A stretch of 64,000 nt of DNA, taken from positions 682,001 through 746,000 of the forward strand of contig NZ_SAIY01000003.1 in the NCBI RefSeq assembly GCF_010560025.1, read 5' to 3'. The DNA is from Verrucosispora sioxanthis (lineage in GTDB: Bacteria > Actinomycetota > Actinomycetes > Mycobacteriales > Micromonosporaceae). How positions within the stretch are numbered: position 1 is the stretch's first letter; each line of letters starts with the position of its first letter. A program made the translations under genes and the position numbers. Shown in pieces: positions 25,000 to 34,167 of the stretch. The notes beneath the pieces are model-generated. The model made no database searches and had not been told where the DNA came from. It saw only the letters and a list, made by a program, of their open reading frames with translations.

Positions 25000-25632
25000 T
25001 CAGCTCGCGCCACCCGCACCGAAGCGGTTGCGCCGCCGCCAGGCCAGCGTGCCGAGCAGCAGAACGGCACCGGCGGCGACGAGCCCGCCGCCGACCTTCA
25101 TCGGCGTGTCCAGGCTGCTGCCGGTGACCGGCAGATGCGGCTTCTTCTTGGGCAGCACCCGCAGCTGGGTCGAGGCGGTACGGCCGGATTCGCGGCCGGT
25201 CGCGGTGAAGGTGAGCAGACCGGTCACCGAGGGCGTGTACCGCCGGGTGAAGACCCCGTCGGAGTTGGTCCGGGCGGTGAAGCTCAACGGCGCGCTGGCC
25301 TGGAAGGCCACCGGTGCCATGGCGACGGTGCTGCCGTCGCTGCGCCGTGCCGTACCCGCGGCCGGCGCGGCCAGCGGCGACACCGAGACGACGATGTCCA
25401 CCGTCTCGTTCGGCCCGAAGTTGCGGCCGGTGAGGATGACGGTCTCACCGATGAAGACGGTGGGTCGACTCACCGTCAGCGACGCCAGCACCGGCGGATA
25501 CGGCGGTGGCTGGGGCGGATCGGTGACTGTCGGCGACGGCTGCGGCTGCGGTTGCGCCGCCCCCGCCGCAGCCGGCACGGCCACCACGGCCAGACCGACC
25601 GTGAGCGCCATGATGATGCGGGATAGCCGCAT
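25000..25632 (-). CDS. LPxTG-type cell-wall-anchored Ig-like protein
   Basis: 210-residue exported protein. Signal peptide at 1-25 (IIMALTVGLAVVAVPAAAGA), a short Pro/Gln linker, one Ig-like domain (about 50-155: ASLTVSRPTVFIGETVILTGRNFGPNETVDI, FTARTNSDGVFTRRYTP), then the sortase signal HLPVTG followed by a hydrophobic helix and WRRRNR tail. A class E/F sortase would attach it to peptidoglycan. The ATG at 25632 has AGGAGGG upstream. It follows the DUF4012 gene by 13 nt, so the two form one operon. Confidence 0.88.
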   Translation of the reverse strand: MRLSRIIMALTVGLAVVAVPAAAGAAQPQPQPSPTVTDPPQPPPYPPVLASLTVSRPTVFIGETVILTGRNFGPNETVDIVVSVSPLAAPAAGTARRSDGSTVAMAPVAFQASAPLSFTARTNSDGVFTRRYTPSVTGLLTFTATGRESGRTASTQLRVLPKKKPHLPVTGSSLDTPMKVGGGLVAAGAVLLLGTLAWRRRNRFGAGGAS

Positions 25633-25645
25633 GGTTCGTTCCCTC

Positions 25646-27425
25646 CTACTGAGAACAGCTTGGTGCGGTGACAACATGGGTGGTCCATGGGGTGGCGGTC
25701 GGGGTCAGCCACAGCTCGGCCGTACCGTGGTCCGTCTTGCCGGTCAGCAGCGAGACCTCCAACGTGCGGGTCCCGCCCGGTCCGACCTCGACGTTCACGG
25801 TGGCGACCTGCCGCCGCCGCTCGGTGCCGTTGCCCACCGAGGTCTCGGCACCGTCGAGTCGGGTGTCGAGCACCGCCCCGCCGGTGGGGCCGTACACCGA
25901 CACCAGGGTCCGGACGGTGTACGGATCCCCGGCCTGACCGAGACCGAGAACCGACTCGCTGAGCCCCGAGGCCGGTGCGGTGGACCGGAGCGTCACCCGG
26001 AGGCTCAACTCGCGGCGGCCGTCGGCGTGGCAGTCGCCGACCCTCAGGTCGGCGGTCTGCCGCAGGTAGTAGCCGAGCTTCGCGCCGCTGCCGTCGTTGA
26101 GGAACACGCCGACAGTCGGCACGCTGTCCTGTTCCGGAAGCGCCCCGGCCATCCGGCTGTCGCCGAGTGTCCGTTGTTCCTCCGGTCGGGCACTCCAGAA
26201 CAGTATCCGACGTTCTTGTACAGAGCGGTCGAATGCGGACAACAACCCATTCGGATGGATGTTACGGGCGAAAAGCGTGTCGAACACCGTGGCCGCCGCC
26301 CCGGCAAAGAAGCCGTCCTGCTCTCCCGGGCTCATCCGCTGGTAGGTGTCGCTGAGCAGGGTCCGGACCGCGTTCTCCGCGCTCAACGCCACCCCGCCCG
26401 GCACCCGCACCGGCCCGGTGGCCTTGAGCAGGTACGACAGCACCACCGGGTCGACGGCGAGGACGCCGTCCACCTTCTCCCCGGTGTGCCGCCGGTACAT
26501 CTCCCGGTACAGCGCGGCGGCGGTCGGAAAGTGCGGACTGAGGTTGACGTCCGCCGGGTAGATGCCGGGTAGCTCACCCCAGAGGGCACGCACCTCCGCC
26601 GGGATCTTCAGCGGCTCGGCGAACCGGCCGAGGCTCGAGCTGCTGCCCTGGGCACCCATCTTGACCCGGCCCTTGTTCGCCTCGATCACCGCGTACGCGC
26701 CGAACATGCCGCCGGTCGCGCGCAGCTCCGCGGAGTTCTGCGACACCAGCAGGTAACGTCGTGGCCCGTCCACGCCGAGCAGCGGCGGCAACAGGCGGCT
26801 CGCCCGGTCCGCCGCCGAGGTCATCGCGGCCAACCGGTCGATCTCGCCGCGCAGCTCCGCCAGGGCGCGCCGGACCTGCCCGACCAGCCGGTCGTCGGAG
26901 ACCTCGGCCAGTTCCGTGCGGGTCCGCTGCACCTCGGCGTGCACCGCGACCAGATCGTCGGTGACGGCACGCAGGCCGGTCAGGTCCAGCCGACCCTCCT
27001 GCGGCACCAGCCCGCCGAGGTCGACGCGCAGCACGCCGGAACGCCTGGCGCGCCAGGTCGTCGATGGCGACGGCGATCTGCCGAACCGCGGTGAGGTTCG
27101 CCCCGGCGACCGGGGCCTGCCGGCCGAGCCACCATCCGATCCGCGGTGGCCCGCCGCGCCGCCCCGGACCGCTCCTGCAGGGCGGCGAGGGTCCGCTGGG
27201 CGCGGCGGTGTCGCCACCGACCAGATGGGCGCTCAGCTCACCGGCCAGACCGGCGGCGTTGACCAGGTGGGCGCGGGCCTGCCAGCCCCGGAAGCCGACC
27301 CAGCCGGCGAGGCCCAGCAGCAGCGAGCCGACCACCAACGTGGTCAGCAGGACGCGACGCAGTCGGGCGCGCCGACGACGGCGGGACCGACCACGCCGCC
27401 GACGAGGGCTCTCGCTCTGCGTCAC
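25646..27425 (-). pseudogene. DUF4012 membrane protein, frame broken near 27,030-27,200
   Basis: Large exported protein of the DUF4012 family, common in actinobacterial and Gram-positive polysaccharide loci. The GTG at 27425 (GAGAAGGGG upstream) opens a basic N-terminus and a membrane helix (VLLTTLVVGSLLLGLAGWV). The main domain shows YLLVSQNSAELRATGGMFGAYAVIEANKG, NLSPHFPTAAALYREMY and GVLAVDPVVLSYLLKATGPV. The N-terminal part and the part after VLRVDLGGLVP are in different frames. Between them LAALQERSGAARRATAD and WLGRQAPVAGANLTAV are again in different frames, so at least two indels lie in this stretch. The rest of the gene is clean. Sequence error is likely. Confidence 0.75.
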
Positions 27426-27505
27426 GTCATACCCCTTCTCGAAACGGACAGAAGACCACATTGTTCCTAGCACCTAACGGAGATTCGGGTGCGTTAATGA
27501 CGGAA

Positions 27506-28750
27506 TCAGGCGTTACGAGAGATCCGCTCGGCTCTCGTGTCGTGCCCGGTGTCGCCGGCCGCCGCCTCGCGCAGCAGTTCCTCGATCCGGTCGACGCCCG
27601 ACGGCAGCGACATCTCCCGCAGGTATGCCTCCCGACCACGCCGCCCCATCTCGACCCGCGCCGGCACGGGGATCTGCGCCGCCAGCCAGAACCGGTCCGC
27701 CAGGCTGGCCCAGTCCTCCGGCGGGCAGGACAGCCCCGCCCGAGCCCGTTCGACGAGGGCCGCGGTGTCGCCGCCGGCCGAGACGACCACCGGTGCCCCG
27801 CACGACAGCACCGCCTGGAGCTTGGCCGGCACGCTGCCGCGCAACTCCGGCAGATCACGCACCATCACCAGCTGGTAGTCGGCGGCGGCGTACAGCTCCG
27901 GCATGTCCAACGGGGAGCGCCGGTCCACGAACCGGACGTTGTCGGCCCGCAGTTCGGCGGCGAGGCCGCGGACCCGCCGCTCCTCGGCACCCGAGCCCAC
28001 CAGGACCAGGTCCACGGTGTCGCCCAGGGCAGCCGCCGCCCGTACCGCCGTGTCCAGCCCCTGCCGCGCGCCGATGGTGCCGGCGTGCATCACGACGCAC
28101 TCGCTCGTCCCGGCGGACCAGCCGTCGGGCGGCCGGACTGGCCGGCACCGGACGGAAGGCCGCTCGTCGGTCCAGTTGAGCACCACCCGATCCGCGCCGG
28201 GTCGATCCCGTCCGCCAGCACCGCGTCCCGCAGCGAGGGGAGGTCACTGCGACCCGGCGGGCGGCCGGTCCGGAGCGTGGCCGCCCGGACCCGCGCCGCC
28301 CACCTGCCGTCGTCGACGGAGTCGGGGAGCTGTTCGGCCCAGACGTCCGGCACGTGCAGCACCAGCGGCACCGGGCCGAGCAGGCGGAGCAGCGCCGCCG
28401 AGGCGAACGGCGGCCGGCGGCTGATGCACGTACAGCACGTCCACTCCGGCCAGGAAGCGCCGGCCGACGAGCGCCGCGCTGCCGGCGAAGGTGAGCCAGG
28501 AGGCCATCCGGCCCCGTACCGTGACGTCGCCGGTGCTGTACCGGGGCACCCGCCGCACGGTCAGCCCCCGGCTGCGGGTCTCGTGGTGCCAGCGCTGCCG
28601 CCAGCCCGGGTAGACGTGCCCGCCCGGATAGTCGGGGAAGCCGGTCAGCACCCGTACCTCGTGTCCCCGCGCGGCCAGTTCCTCGGCGAGGCTGCCGGGA
28701 ATGAACGCCGGCTCCGGTGGGAAGTGGTACGTCACGATCCCGATTCGCAC
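27506..28750 (-). pseudogene. Glycosyltransferase family 4, several frameshifts
   Basis: Cytoplasmic GT4-type glycosyltransferase, probably for an exopolysaccharide or wall glycan. ATG at 28750. The N-terminal Rossmann part reads RIGIVTYHFPPEPAFIPGSLAEELAARGHEVRVLTGFPDYP and then DVLYVHQPPA. LVLHVPDVWAEQLPDSV lies in a second frame. The C-terminal donor-binding part from VVLNWTDER through VVMHAGTIGARQGLD, VLVGSGAEERRV and SVPAKLQAVLSCGAPVV is in a third stretch. Frame changes are needed near 28405, 28185 and probably twice between 28170 and 28110. The mix of inserted and missing single bases in conserved sequence looks like base-calling error, although loss of the gene is possible. Confidence 0.7.
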
Positions 28751-28912
28751 CGGGACACCCCCGTCTCCGCGTACCGGTTCGGCGCGCCGCCCGGGACCGG
28801 GGACGCGACGACTGCGTACGATCTCGGCAACCCCTCATCGGGTGGACGCCGCCGGCGACCGCCCGTCGTCGCGGCGCCACCGCCCGCGACCGCGTCGTCC
28901 AGGGGGTTCCAC

Positions 28913-29463
28913 ATGCTCAGCGGGGTGCTGTTCGTCTGCCACGCCAACCTGTGCCGGTCACCGATGGCCGAGTTCGCCGCGCGTCGCCTGCTCGCCGGGC
29001 AACCGGTGACGGTGGCCAGCGCCGGCACCGACGCCGTCGAGGGCCTGGCCATGCACCCGTACGCGGCGGCGATCGCCGCCGAGACCGGTGACGACCCGAC
29101 GTCGTTCCGCAGCCGACGGCTGCTGCCGGAACACCTCACCGGGGCGGTGCTGGTGCACCGCCACCCGGCGCCAGCGCTCGATCTGCACCGCGCTGGCACC
29201 GGCCGCGCTGCATCGGACGTTCACGCTGCGCCAGTTCGGCCGGCTCGCCGCGGCGGCCGAGCCGGCGGGGACCGAGCAGGACGATCCGGTCCGGGCCGCG
29301 GTGGCCGCCGCGGCCCTGGCCCGGGGACGGTTGCAACCCGCCCCGGGGACGCCGACGACTCCAGGACCCGGTGGGCGGCACCCCGGAGGACTTCCGCCGC
29401 TGCGCGGAGGAGATCGACCGGGCGCTGCGGCCACTGGCGACGCTCATCGGGACAGCCGGGTGA
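28913..29463 (+). pseudogene. Low-molecular-weight protein tyrosine phosphatase, frameshifted
   Basis: LMW-PTP that would dephosphorylate the tyrosine kinase encoded on the opposite strand. ATG at 28913 after AGGGGG. The P-loop is VLFVCHANLCRSPMAE (C-x4-N-x-C-R-S-P), followed by ASAGTDAVEGLAMHPYAAA. After HLTGAVLV the frame must change (near 29155) to reach TATRRQRSICTALAP and RTFTLRQFGRL. A second change near 29355 leads to LQDPVGGTPEDFRRCAEEIDRALRPL, ending at 29463. The end overlaps the 3' end of the BY-kinase gene by 20 bp in convergent orientation. Probably sequence error. Confidence 0.7.
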
Positions 29464-30910
29464 GTTCCTGCGTGTGGTCGCTCACCTCGCCGGCGTGGGC
29501 CCGCTCGGCATGCCGGCCGGCCCTGCTCCGGTCGGTCGGCACCGACTGACCACCACTCGCGGCGGCCACCACCCGGTACGCCTCGTACTGGTACGCCTCG
29601 GCCTTGGGCACCCGGGCCATGTTCAGCACGCAGCCGAGCAGCCGCACCGACACCGAGTGCAGGGCCCGGGCGGCCGCGGCGACCTGGGCGCGCGAGGTGC
29701 GTCCCTGCTGGGTGACCAGCAGTGCGCCGTCGGCCTGCACCGCGACCACCACACCGTCGGTGACCGCGAGCAGCGGCGCGGTGTCGATGATGACGATGTC
29801 GGCGGACTCCCGAAGGGCGAGCAGCAGGTCCGACATGGCCTTGGAGCCGAGCAGTTCGCTCGGGTTGGGTGGCGCGGAGCCGCTGGGCAGCACGAGCAGC
29901 GACTTGTCCCCCCAGCGCTGGACCACGTCGCCCACCTGCACGTCGCCGACGAGCACGTCGGTGAGCCCCACGCCCCGGTCGATGCCCAGGTAGTCGCCGA
30001 CCTTCGGTCGGCGCAGGTCGGCGTCGACGAGCAGGACCCGCCAACCCGCCTCGGCCAGGGCGATCGCCAGGTTGCACGACAGGGTGGTCTTGCCCTCGCC
30101 CTGCAGGGCACTGGTGACGGCGATGACCCGGGCCGGCTCGTGCACGTCGACGAAGCGCAGGTTCGTGCGCAGCTTGCGGATGGCCTCGGCGCGCGCCGAG
30201 GTGGCGGCCTCGCCGACGATCAGCGGGGCCGACCGGGCGCTGGTGTCGATCGGGATCTCACCGAGCAGCGGACTGCCGGTCACCCGCTGCAGCCCGGCCG
30301 CGTCGCGCAGCCGGACGTCGGCCATGCCGCGCAGGAGCGCCAGGCCGATGCCGCCCAGCAGGCCGAGCAGGGCGCCGATCGCGGTGTTGCGCACCGGCTG
30401 CGGCGACACCGGCGTGGGGGTCACCCGCGGTCCACTCACCACTTCGATCTTGATCGGCCCGGGGCTGCCGTCCGGTCGCGTCTCGACCTTCTGCACGAGT
30501 TCGACGAACTTCGCCGAGAGCGCCTCGGTCACCCGCAACGCCCGGGTCTGGTCGGTGTCGGTCACCGACGCCCGCAGCAGCACGGTACCGGTCTCGGTGG
30601 AGGTGCTGACCCGGCGCTGAATCTCCTCGGCGGTCAACCCGAGCTGGCTGTCGGAGACCGCGGCCTGCGCCAACCGGTCACTGGTCAGCAGCTCCGCGTA
30701 CGACTTCACCCGCTGCTGGAGGAAGAGCCCGCCCTGGTAGGCGTCGGTGACGCCCTGGCTCGGCGTGGTGACGAAGAAGGTGACCGAAGCGACGTAACGA
30801 GGCTGGGCCCGCACGGTGACCAGCGCGGTCACGCCCAGCGCCACCATGAGGGTGACCAGGACGATCCACCAGTGCCGGCGCACCAGGCGTAGTTGGCGGT
30901 ACAGGTCCAT
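29444..30910 (-). CDS. Wzz/Wzc-type polysaccharide co-polymerase and BY-kinase
   Basis: 488-residue inner-membrane protein that sets polymer length and couples it to tyrosine autophosphorylation. N-terminal Wzz domain with helices at about 17-35 and 178-198, then the cytoplasmic kinase: Walker A ALQGEGKTTLSCNLA, Walker A' VLLVDADLRRP, Walker B DIVIIDTAPLL. The C-terminal tail has a modest Tyr cluster (EAYQYEAYRV). ATG at 30910. It heads the minus-strand envelope locus with the glycosyltransferase, DUF4012 and LPxTG genes, and its counter-acting phosphatase is convergent. Confidence 0.9.
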   Translation of the reverse strand: MDLYRQLRLVRRHWWIVLVTLMVALGVTALVTVRAQPRYVASVTFFVTTPSQGVTDAYQGGLFLQQRVKSYAELLTSDRLAQAAVSDSQLGLTAEEIQRRVSTSTETGTVLLRASVTDTDQTRALRVTEALSAKFVELVQKVETRPDGSPGPIKIEVVSGPRVTPTPVSPQPVRNTAIGALLGLLGGIGLALLRGMADVRLRDAAGLQRVTGSPLLGEIPIDTSARSAPLIVGEAATSARAEAIRKLRTNLRFVDVHEPARVIAVTSALQGEGKTTLSCNLAIALAEAGWRVLLVDADLRRPKVGDYLGIDRGVGLTDVLVGDVQVGDVVQRWGDKSLLVLPSGSAPPNPSELLGSKAMSDLLLALRESADIVIIDTAPLLAVTDGVVVAVQADGALLVTQQGRTSRAQVAAAARALHSVSVRLLGCVLNMARVPKAEAYQYEAYRVVAAASGGQSVPTDRSRAGRHAERAHAGEVSDHTQELTRLSR

Positions 30911-31279
30911 CAGGCGGGCCTCCGTACCGGGCCGGTAACGCCAAAGAACTTCACGAAAACCCCCAAGGTCGACTCAATCTCGTGAAACCATTAAAGCGGC
31001 TCATGCGGCTTATGTCCGGAGTTAGGTATTTTCTGAATAGCCGATCTCGTCCGCAGTGACCAACCGGACCGACGGTCCGTCGGAATCGCTCCGATCCGGA
31101 AAAAATGCGATGTCGTCGCCGAGCGCTCCGGGCGGCTCGGCTCCGTCCTGTGGGAAGAGTCGCGTCGGCTCCGCTCGCGACGGCCGTCGGCTCTGGATAG
31201 GGTCTTGCACGGGTGTGCCGGGAAGCCTGGTCGGCGATGGTGCCGTGCTGCCCTCCGACGGACGAGGTGGACCCCACGT
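30911..31279. promoter_or_regulatory. Divergent promoter region between BY-kinase and nhaA
   Basis: About 370 nt without a gene. The part at 30940-31050 is AT-richer than the surroundings (ATTAAAGC, GGTATTTTCTGAATAG), as expected for promoters. TTCACGA (30950-30956) and TCGTGAA (30980-30986) form an inverted repeat with arms 30 bp apart, a possible operator for the BY-kinase transcript. Confidence 0.4.
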
Positions 31280-32611
31280 ATGACCGACCAGAACCCGCGC
31301 CCTGAGCGCCGCGGCGTGAGCCGCCTGTTCGCCCGTACCTCCTGGCCGGAGGCGCGCTTCCTGGCCGACGTGCTGCGCACCGAGACAGTCGGTGGCGCCC
31401 TGCTCCTCTTCGGTGCCGTGATCGCGCTGGTCTGGGCGAACTCACCATGGGGTGACGCCTACGCGGCGCTGGGGCGGTGGGTGCCCTGGTCGGGCGGCGA
31501 GGCGCTGCACCTCGACCTCGACCTCGCCACCTGGGCCGCCGACGGCCTGCTGGCCATCTTCTTCTTCGTGGTCGGGCTGGAGCTCAAGCGCGAGTTCGTC
31601 GCCGGTGAATTGCGTGACCCGCGGCGGGCTGCGCTGCCTGTGGTGGCGGCGGTCGGCGGAATGGTCGTGCCGGCGCTGATCTTCGTGGCCGTCAACGTCG
31701 CCGGTGGTGGTGACGGACTGCGCGGTTGGGCGATCCCCACCGCCACCGACATCGCGTTCGCGCTGGCGGTGCTGGCCGTGATCGGGGCCTACCTCCCGCA
31801 GGGGCTGCGGGCCTTCCTGCTCACCCTGGCAGTGGTCGACGACCTGCTGGCCATCACCATCATCGCGGTGTTCTACACCGACGACTTCTCGGTGCTCCCG
31901 CTGCTCGGCGCGCTGGTGCCGATCGCCCTGTTCGGCCTGCTGGTGCAGCGCCGCCGCACCTGGTGGTGGGCGCTCATCCCGCTCGCCGTGGTGGCCTGGA
32001 CCCTGGTGCACTCCTCCGGCGTGCACGCCACCGTGGCCGGCGTACTGCTGGGCTTCACCGTGCCGGTGCTCGCCGGCAAGGGCGGCGACGCACGTCGCCC
32101 GATGCCCGGTCTCGCCGAGCACCTGGAGCACGTGTGGCGACCGGTCTCGGCCGGCTTCGCGGTGCCGGTCTTCGCGTTCTTCGCCGCCGGCGTCTCGCTG
32201 CGCGGCGCGGACCTCGCCGCGGTGGTCACCGACCCGATCGTCCTCGGCATCGTCCTCGGCCTGGTCGTCGGCAAGTGCGTCGGCATCCTCGGCTCCACCT
32301 TCCTGCTGGCCCGGTTCACCCGGGCCAGCCTGGACGAGGACATCAGCTGGTCGGACCTGCTCGGCGTGTCGTTCCTGGCCGGTATCGGCTTCACCGTGTC
32401 GCTGCTCATCGGCGAGCTGGCCTTCGGCTCCGCCGGCACCGAGGGCGACAACGTCAAGGCGGCGGTGCTGGCCGGCTCGTTGATCTCGGCGCTGCTGGCC
32501 ACCGTGGTGCTACGGCGGCGCAACAAGGTGTACCGGGCCATCGCCCTCAAGGAGCAGGTCGACCAGGACCAGGACGGCGTGCCGGACGTCTACCAGAAAC
32601 CGGCCGGCTGA
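31280..32611 (+). CDS. nhaA: Na+/H+ antiporter NhaA
   Basis: 443-residue membrane antiporter that exports Na+ in exchange for H+. Characteristic segments: [61 protein letters not shown], the DD pair in [18 protein letters not shown] (the ion site), and [21 protein letters not shown]. The acidic C-terminal tail ([12 protein letters not shown]) resembles a calcium-binding loop. The ATG at 31280 has GAGGTGGA upstream. Single gene, with a terminator that overlaps the convergent gene. Confidence 0.93.
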   Translation: MTDQNPRPERRGVSRLFARTSWPEARFLADVLRTETVGGALLLFGAVIALVWANSPWGDAYAALGRWVPWSGGEALHLDLDLATWAADGLLAIFFFVVGLELKREFVAGELRDPRRAALPVVAAVGGMVVPALIFVAVNVAGGGDGLRGWAIPTATDIAFALAVLAVIGAYLPQGLRAFLLTLAVVDDLLAITIIAVFYTDDFSVLPLLGALVPIALFGLLVQRRRTWWWALIPLAVVAWTLVHSSGVHATVAGVLLGFTVPVLAGKGGDARRPMPGLAEHLEHVWRPVSAGFAVPVFAFFAAGVSLRGADLAAVVTDPIVLGIVLGLVVGKCVGILGSTFLLARFTRASLDEDISWSDLLGVSFLAGIGFTVSLLIGELAFGSAGTEGDNVKAAVLAGSLISALLATVVLRRRNKVYRAIALKEQVDQDQDGVPDVYQKPAG

Positions 32612-32625
32612 CCGCGCCCGCTCAC

Positions 32626-32916
32626 TCACCTGGGAAACGCCCGGTCGACCCGCTCGGCCGGGCGTTTCCCGTCTCGCGACCGCCGGCGGAAATCCGCAGT
32701 CAGCGCGGTACGCACCAGCAGGCGCAGCGCCACGATCGCCACCAGCACGGCGATCTCCGTCCAGGACTGCTCCCCGGCCAGCCGCAGCAGGCCGGCGGCG
32801 AGCAGCATGTCGAGCAGCACCCCCAGGGCCGTCGCGCGGGAGCCGGTGGTCAGCAGCGCCACGGTCGCGCCGAGCACGCCGAAGGCCGTGATGAGCGCGG
32901 ACAGCAGCGATCTCAT
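32626..32916 (-). CDS. Small membrane protein
   Basis: 96-residue protein with three hydrophobic segments (LITAFGVLGATVALLTTG, LGVLLDMLLAAGLLRLAG, IAVLVAIVALRLLVRTAL) and a basic C-terminal tail. Its start overlaps the stop of the DUF1622 gene by 4 nt, so the two are coupled and probably form one membrane unit. Function unknown. The nhaA terminator hairpin lies inside its last codons. Confidence 0.75.
   Translation of the reverse strand: MRSLLSALITAFGVLGATVALLTTGSRATALGVLLDMLLAAGLLRLAGEQSWTEIAVLVAIVALRLLVRTALTADFRRRSRDGKRPAERVDRAFPR
32632..32670. terminator. Terminator hairpin of nhaA inside the convergent gene
   Basis: Perfect 13-bp inverted repeat GGGAAACGCCCGG / CCGGGCGTTTCCC with a 13-nt loop, 20 nt after the nhaA stop. 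It overlaps the last 13 codons of the small membrane protein gene. Confidence 0.75.
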
Positions 32917-33263
32917 CGGTCGTCGACCTGCCGCTGCTCGTGTTCGATCTCCCGGTCCAGCACGTAGTTCAACACCGTCCGGATGGCGGCGATGGCGGCC
33001 AGTTGGCCGATCTGCGCGAAGGTCGGCGACAACGCGGTACGCAGGATGTCCGCCGCCAACTGGAACTCCAGGCCGAGGGTCAGGAACCGCCCCAGGGACA
33101 GCCGGATCCGGGTGAACACGGCGGCGTCGCGGTGGCGCAGCCCGTCGACCACGAACCGCAGCGCGGCCAGGGCCGCACCGACGACGATGACGAACGCGCC
33201 CACCAACTCGACCCCGGTCACCAGCAGCTGGTGGCCCCGTTGGAGGATGACCTCGACGTCCAC
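32913..33263 (-). CDS. DUF1622 family membrane protein
   Basis: 116-residue protein with two strong membrane helices (LLVTGVELVGAFVIVVGAALAAL; IGQLAAIAAIRTVLNYVL) separated by the conserved loop RIRLSLGRFLTLGLEFQLAADILRTAL. This matches DUF1622, a family of unknown function thought to be a small membrane regulator or channel. It is followed by the coupled three-helix protein. Confidence 0.85.
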   Translation of the reverse strand: MDVEVILQRGHQLLVTGVELVGAFVIVVGAALAALRFVVDGLRHRDAAVFTRIRLSLGRFLTLGLEFQLAADILRTALSPTFAQIGQLAAIAAIRTVLNYVLDREIEHEQRQVDDR

Positions 33264-33358
33264 CCCGGCGCCTTACCCGGCCTGGATCCGGGTAGTCGAC
33301 GCCCGGGGCGCACGAGTGAACCCGGTCAGCGCGGTCGCGGCGCGGGTGTCGACGGCGC

Positions 33359-33946
33359 TCAGCGCAGCTGGATCAACGCGTCGACGATGAGCCAGACACC
33401 GCTGACGGCGAAGAGCGTGGCGGCGCCGTACCTGATGGTTCGTTCCGGCAGTTTCCGGCCGAGCAGCCGGCCGGCGACGATCGCCAACGCGTCGGCCGCG
33501 ACCATGCCGACGGTCGAGCCGATCCAGGTGCCGAACCAGCCGTACTGGGTGGCCAGCGTGATGGTGGCGAGCATCGTCTTGTCACCCAGTTCGGCGAGGA
33601 AGAACGCGACGCCGACGGTGAGCACGGCCGACCTGCCGCCGCGGGCGGCGCGACGCTCGTCGTCGGCGGTGAGCCGGTCGCCCCGCAGCGTCCACGCGCC
33701 GAAGCCGAGGAAGGCCAGACCCGCCAGCAGCGAGATCCAGCCGGTCGGCAGGGTCGCGCCGAGGCCGTGGCCGATCGCCACCGAGGCGAGGTGCACCAGG
33801 GTGGTGGCGACGGTGATGCCGATCAGCACCGGCAACGTGCGGTACCTCGTGGCGAAGGCCAGCGCCATGAGCTGGGACTTGTCTCCCAGTTCGGCCACGA
33901 AGATGACACCGAAGCTGATCACCAGCGCGGCGAGGAACCCGTCCAT
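33359..33946 (-). CDS. GDT1/TMEM165 (UPF0016) family transporter, likely Mn2+ exporter
   Basis: 195-residue membrane protein made of two homologous three-helix halves, each with the family motif: VIFVAELGDKSQLMALAFATRY in the first, VAFFLAELGDKTMLATITLATQY in the second. The ELGDK motifs form the cation site. Bacterial relatives (MneA type) export Mn2+. The leader carries a manganese riboswitch, which supports the same role here. ATG at 33946 with GGGAAGGA upstream. Confidence 0.9.
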   Translation of the reverse strand: MDGFLAALVISFGVIFVAELGDKSQLMALAFATRYRTLPVLIGITVATTLVHLASVAIGHGLGATLPTGWISLLAGLAFLGFGAWTLRGDRLTADDERRAARGGRSAVLTVGVAFFLAELGDKTMLATITLATQYGWFGTWIGSTVGMVAADALAIVAGRLLGRKLPERTIRYGAATLFAVSGVWLIVDALIQLR

Positions 33947-34004
33947 GATGTCCTTCCCGGATCAGGCCGGGGGAAGGTGTGGGGACGCCCTCGACCCGGC
34001 CGCA

Positions 34005-34112
34005 ACAGCCTGGGTCGAAGGTCTCGCCCGCCTCGCCGAACGAGGCCGGGTGGCCGGGCGCGTGACGCGCCAGTATGTCGACCACGACGTTATGGGCTAC
34101 TCCCCTTCGCTG
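34005..34112 (-). promoter_or_regulatory. yybP-ykoY (Mn2+) riboswitch before the GDT1 gene
   Basis: On the minus strand the leader reads GGGGAGTAGCCC (34105-34094), then GTCGACATACTGG (34080-34068), a GC helix, and GGCGAGACCTTCGACC ending near 34012. These are the signature loops of the class in the right order and spacing. Downstream, TCGACCC and GGGTCGA can pair as the expression platform ahead of the start codon at 33946. Confidence 0.85.
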
Positions 34113-34167
34113 CGCCCAGCCTAGCCGATCGTCCGGCGGCGGATCATCCGGGTCGGCCGACGACCGC

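Noticed and set aside
24899..26572. 557-codon open frame on the plus strand
   Set aside because: Antisense to the LPxTG and DUF4012 genes, both of which have strong ribosome sites and domains.
27461..30892. 1143-codon open frame on the plus strand
   Set aside because: It is antisense to the glycosyltransferase and BY-kinase genes, with low-complexity Arg/Gly/Pro/His composition and no fold. It contains part of the real phosphatase frame only by chance.
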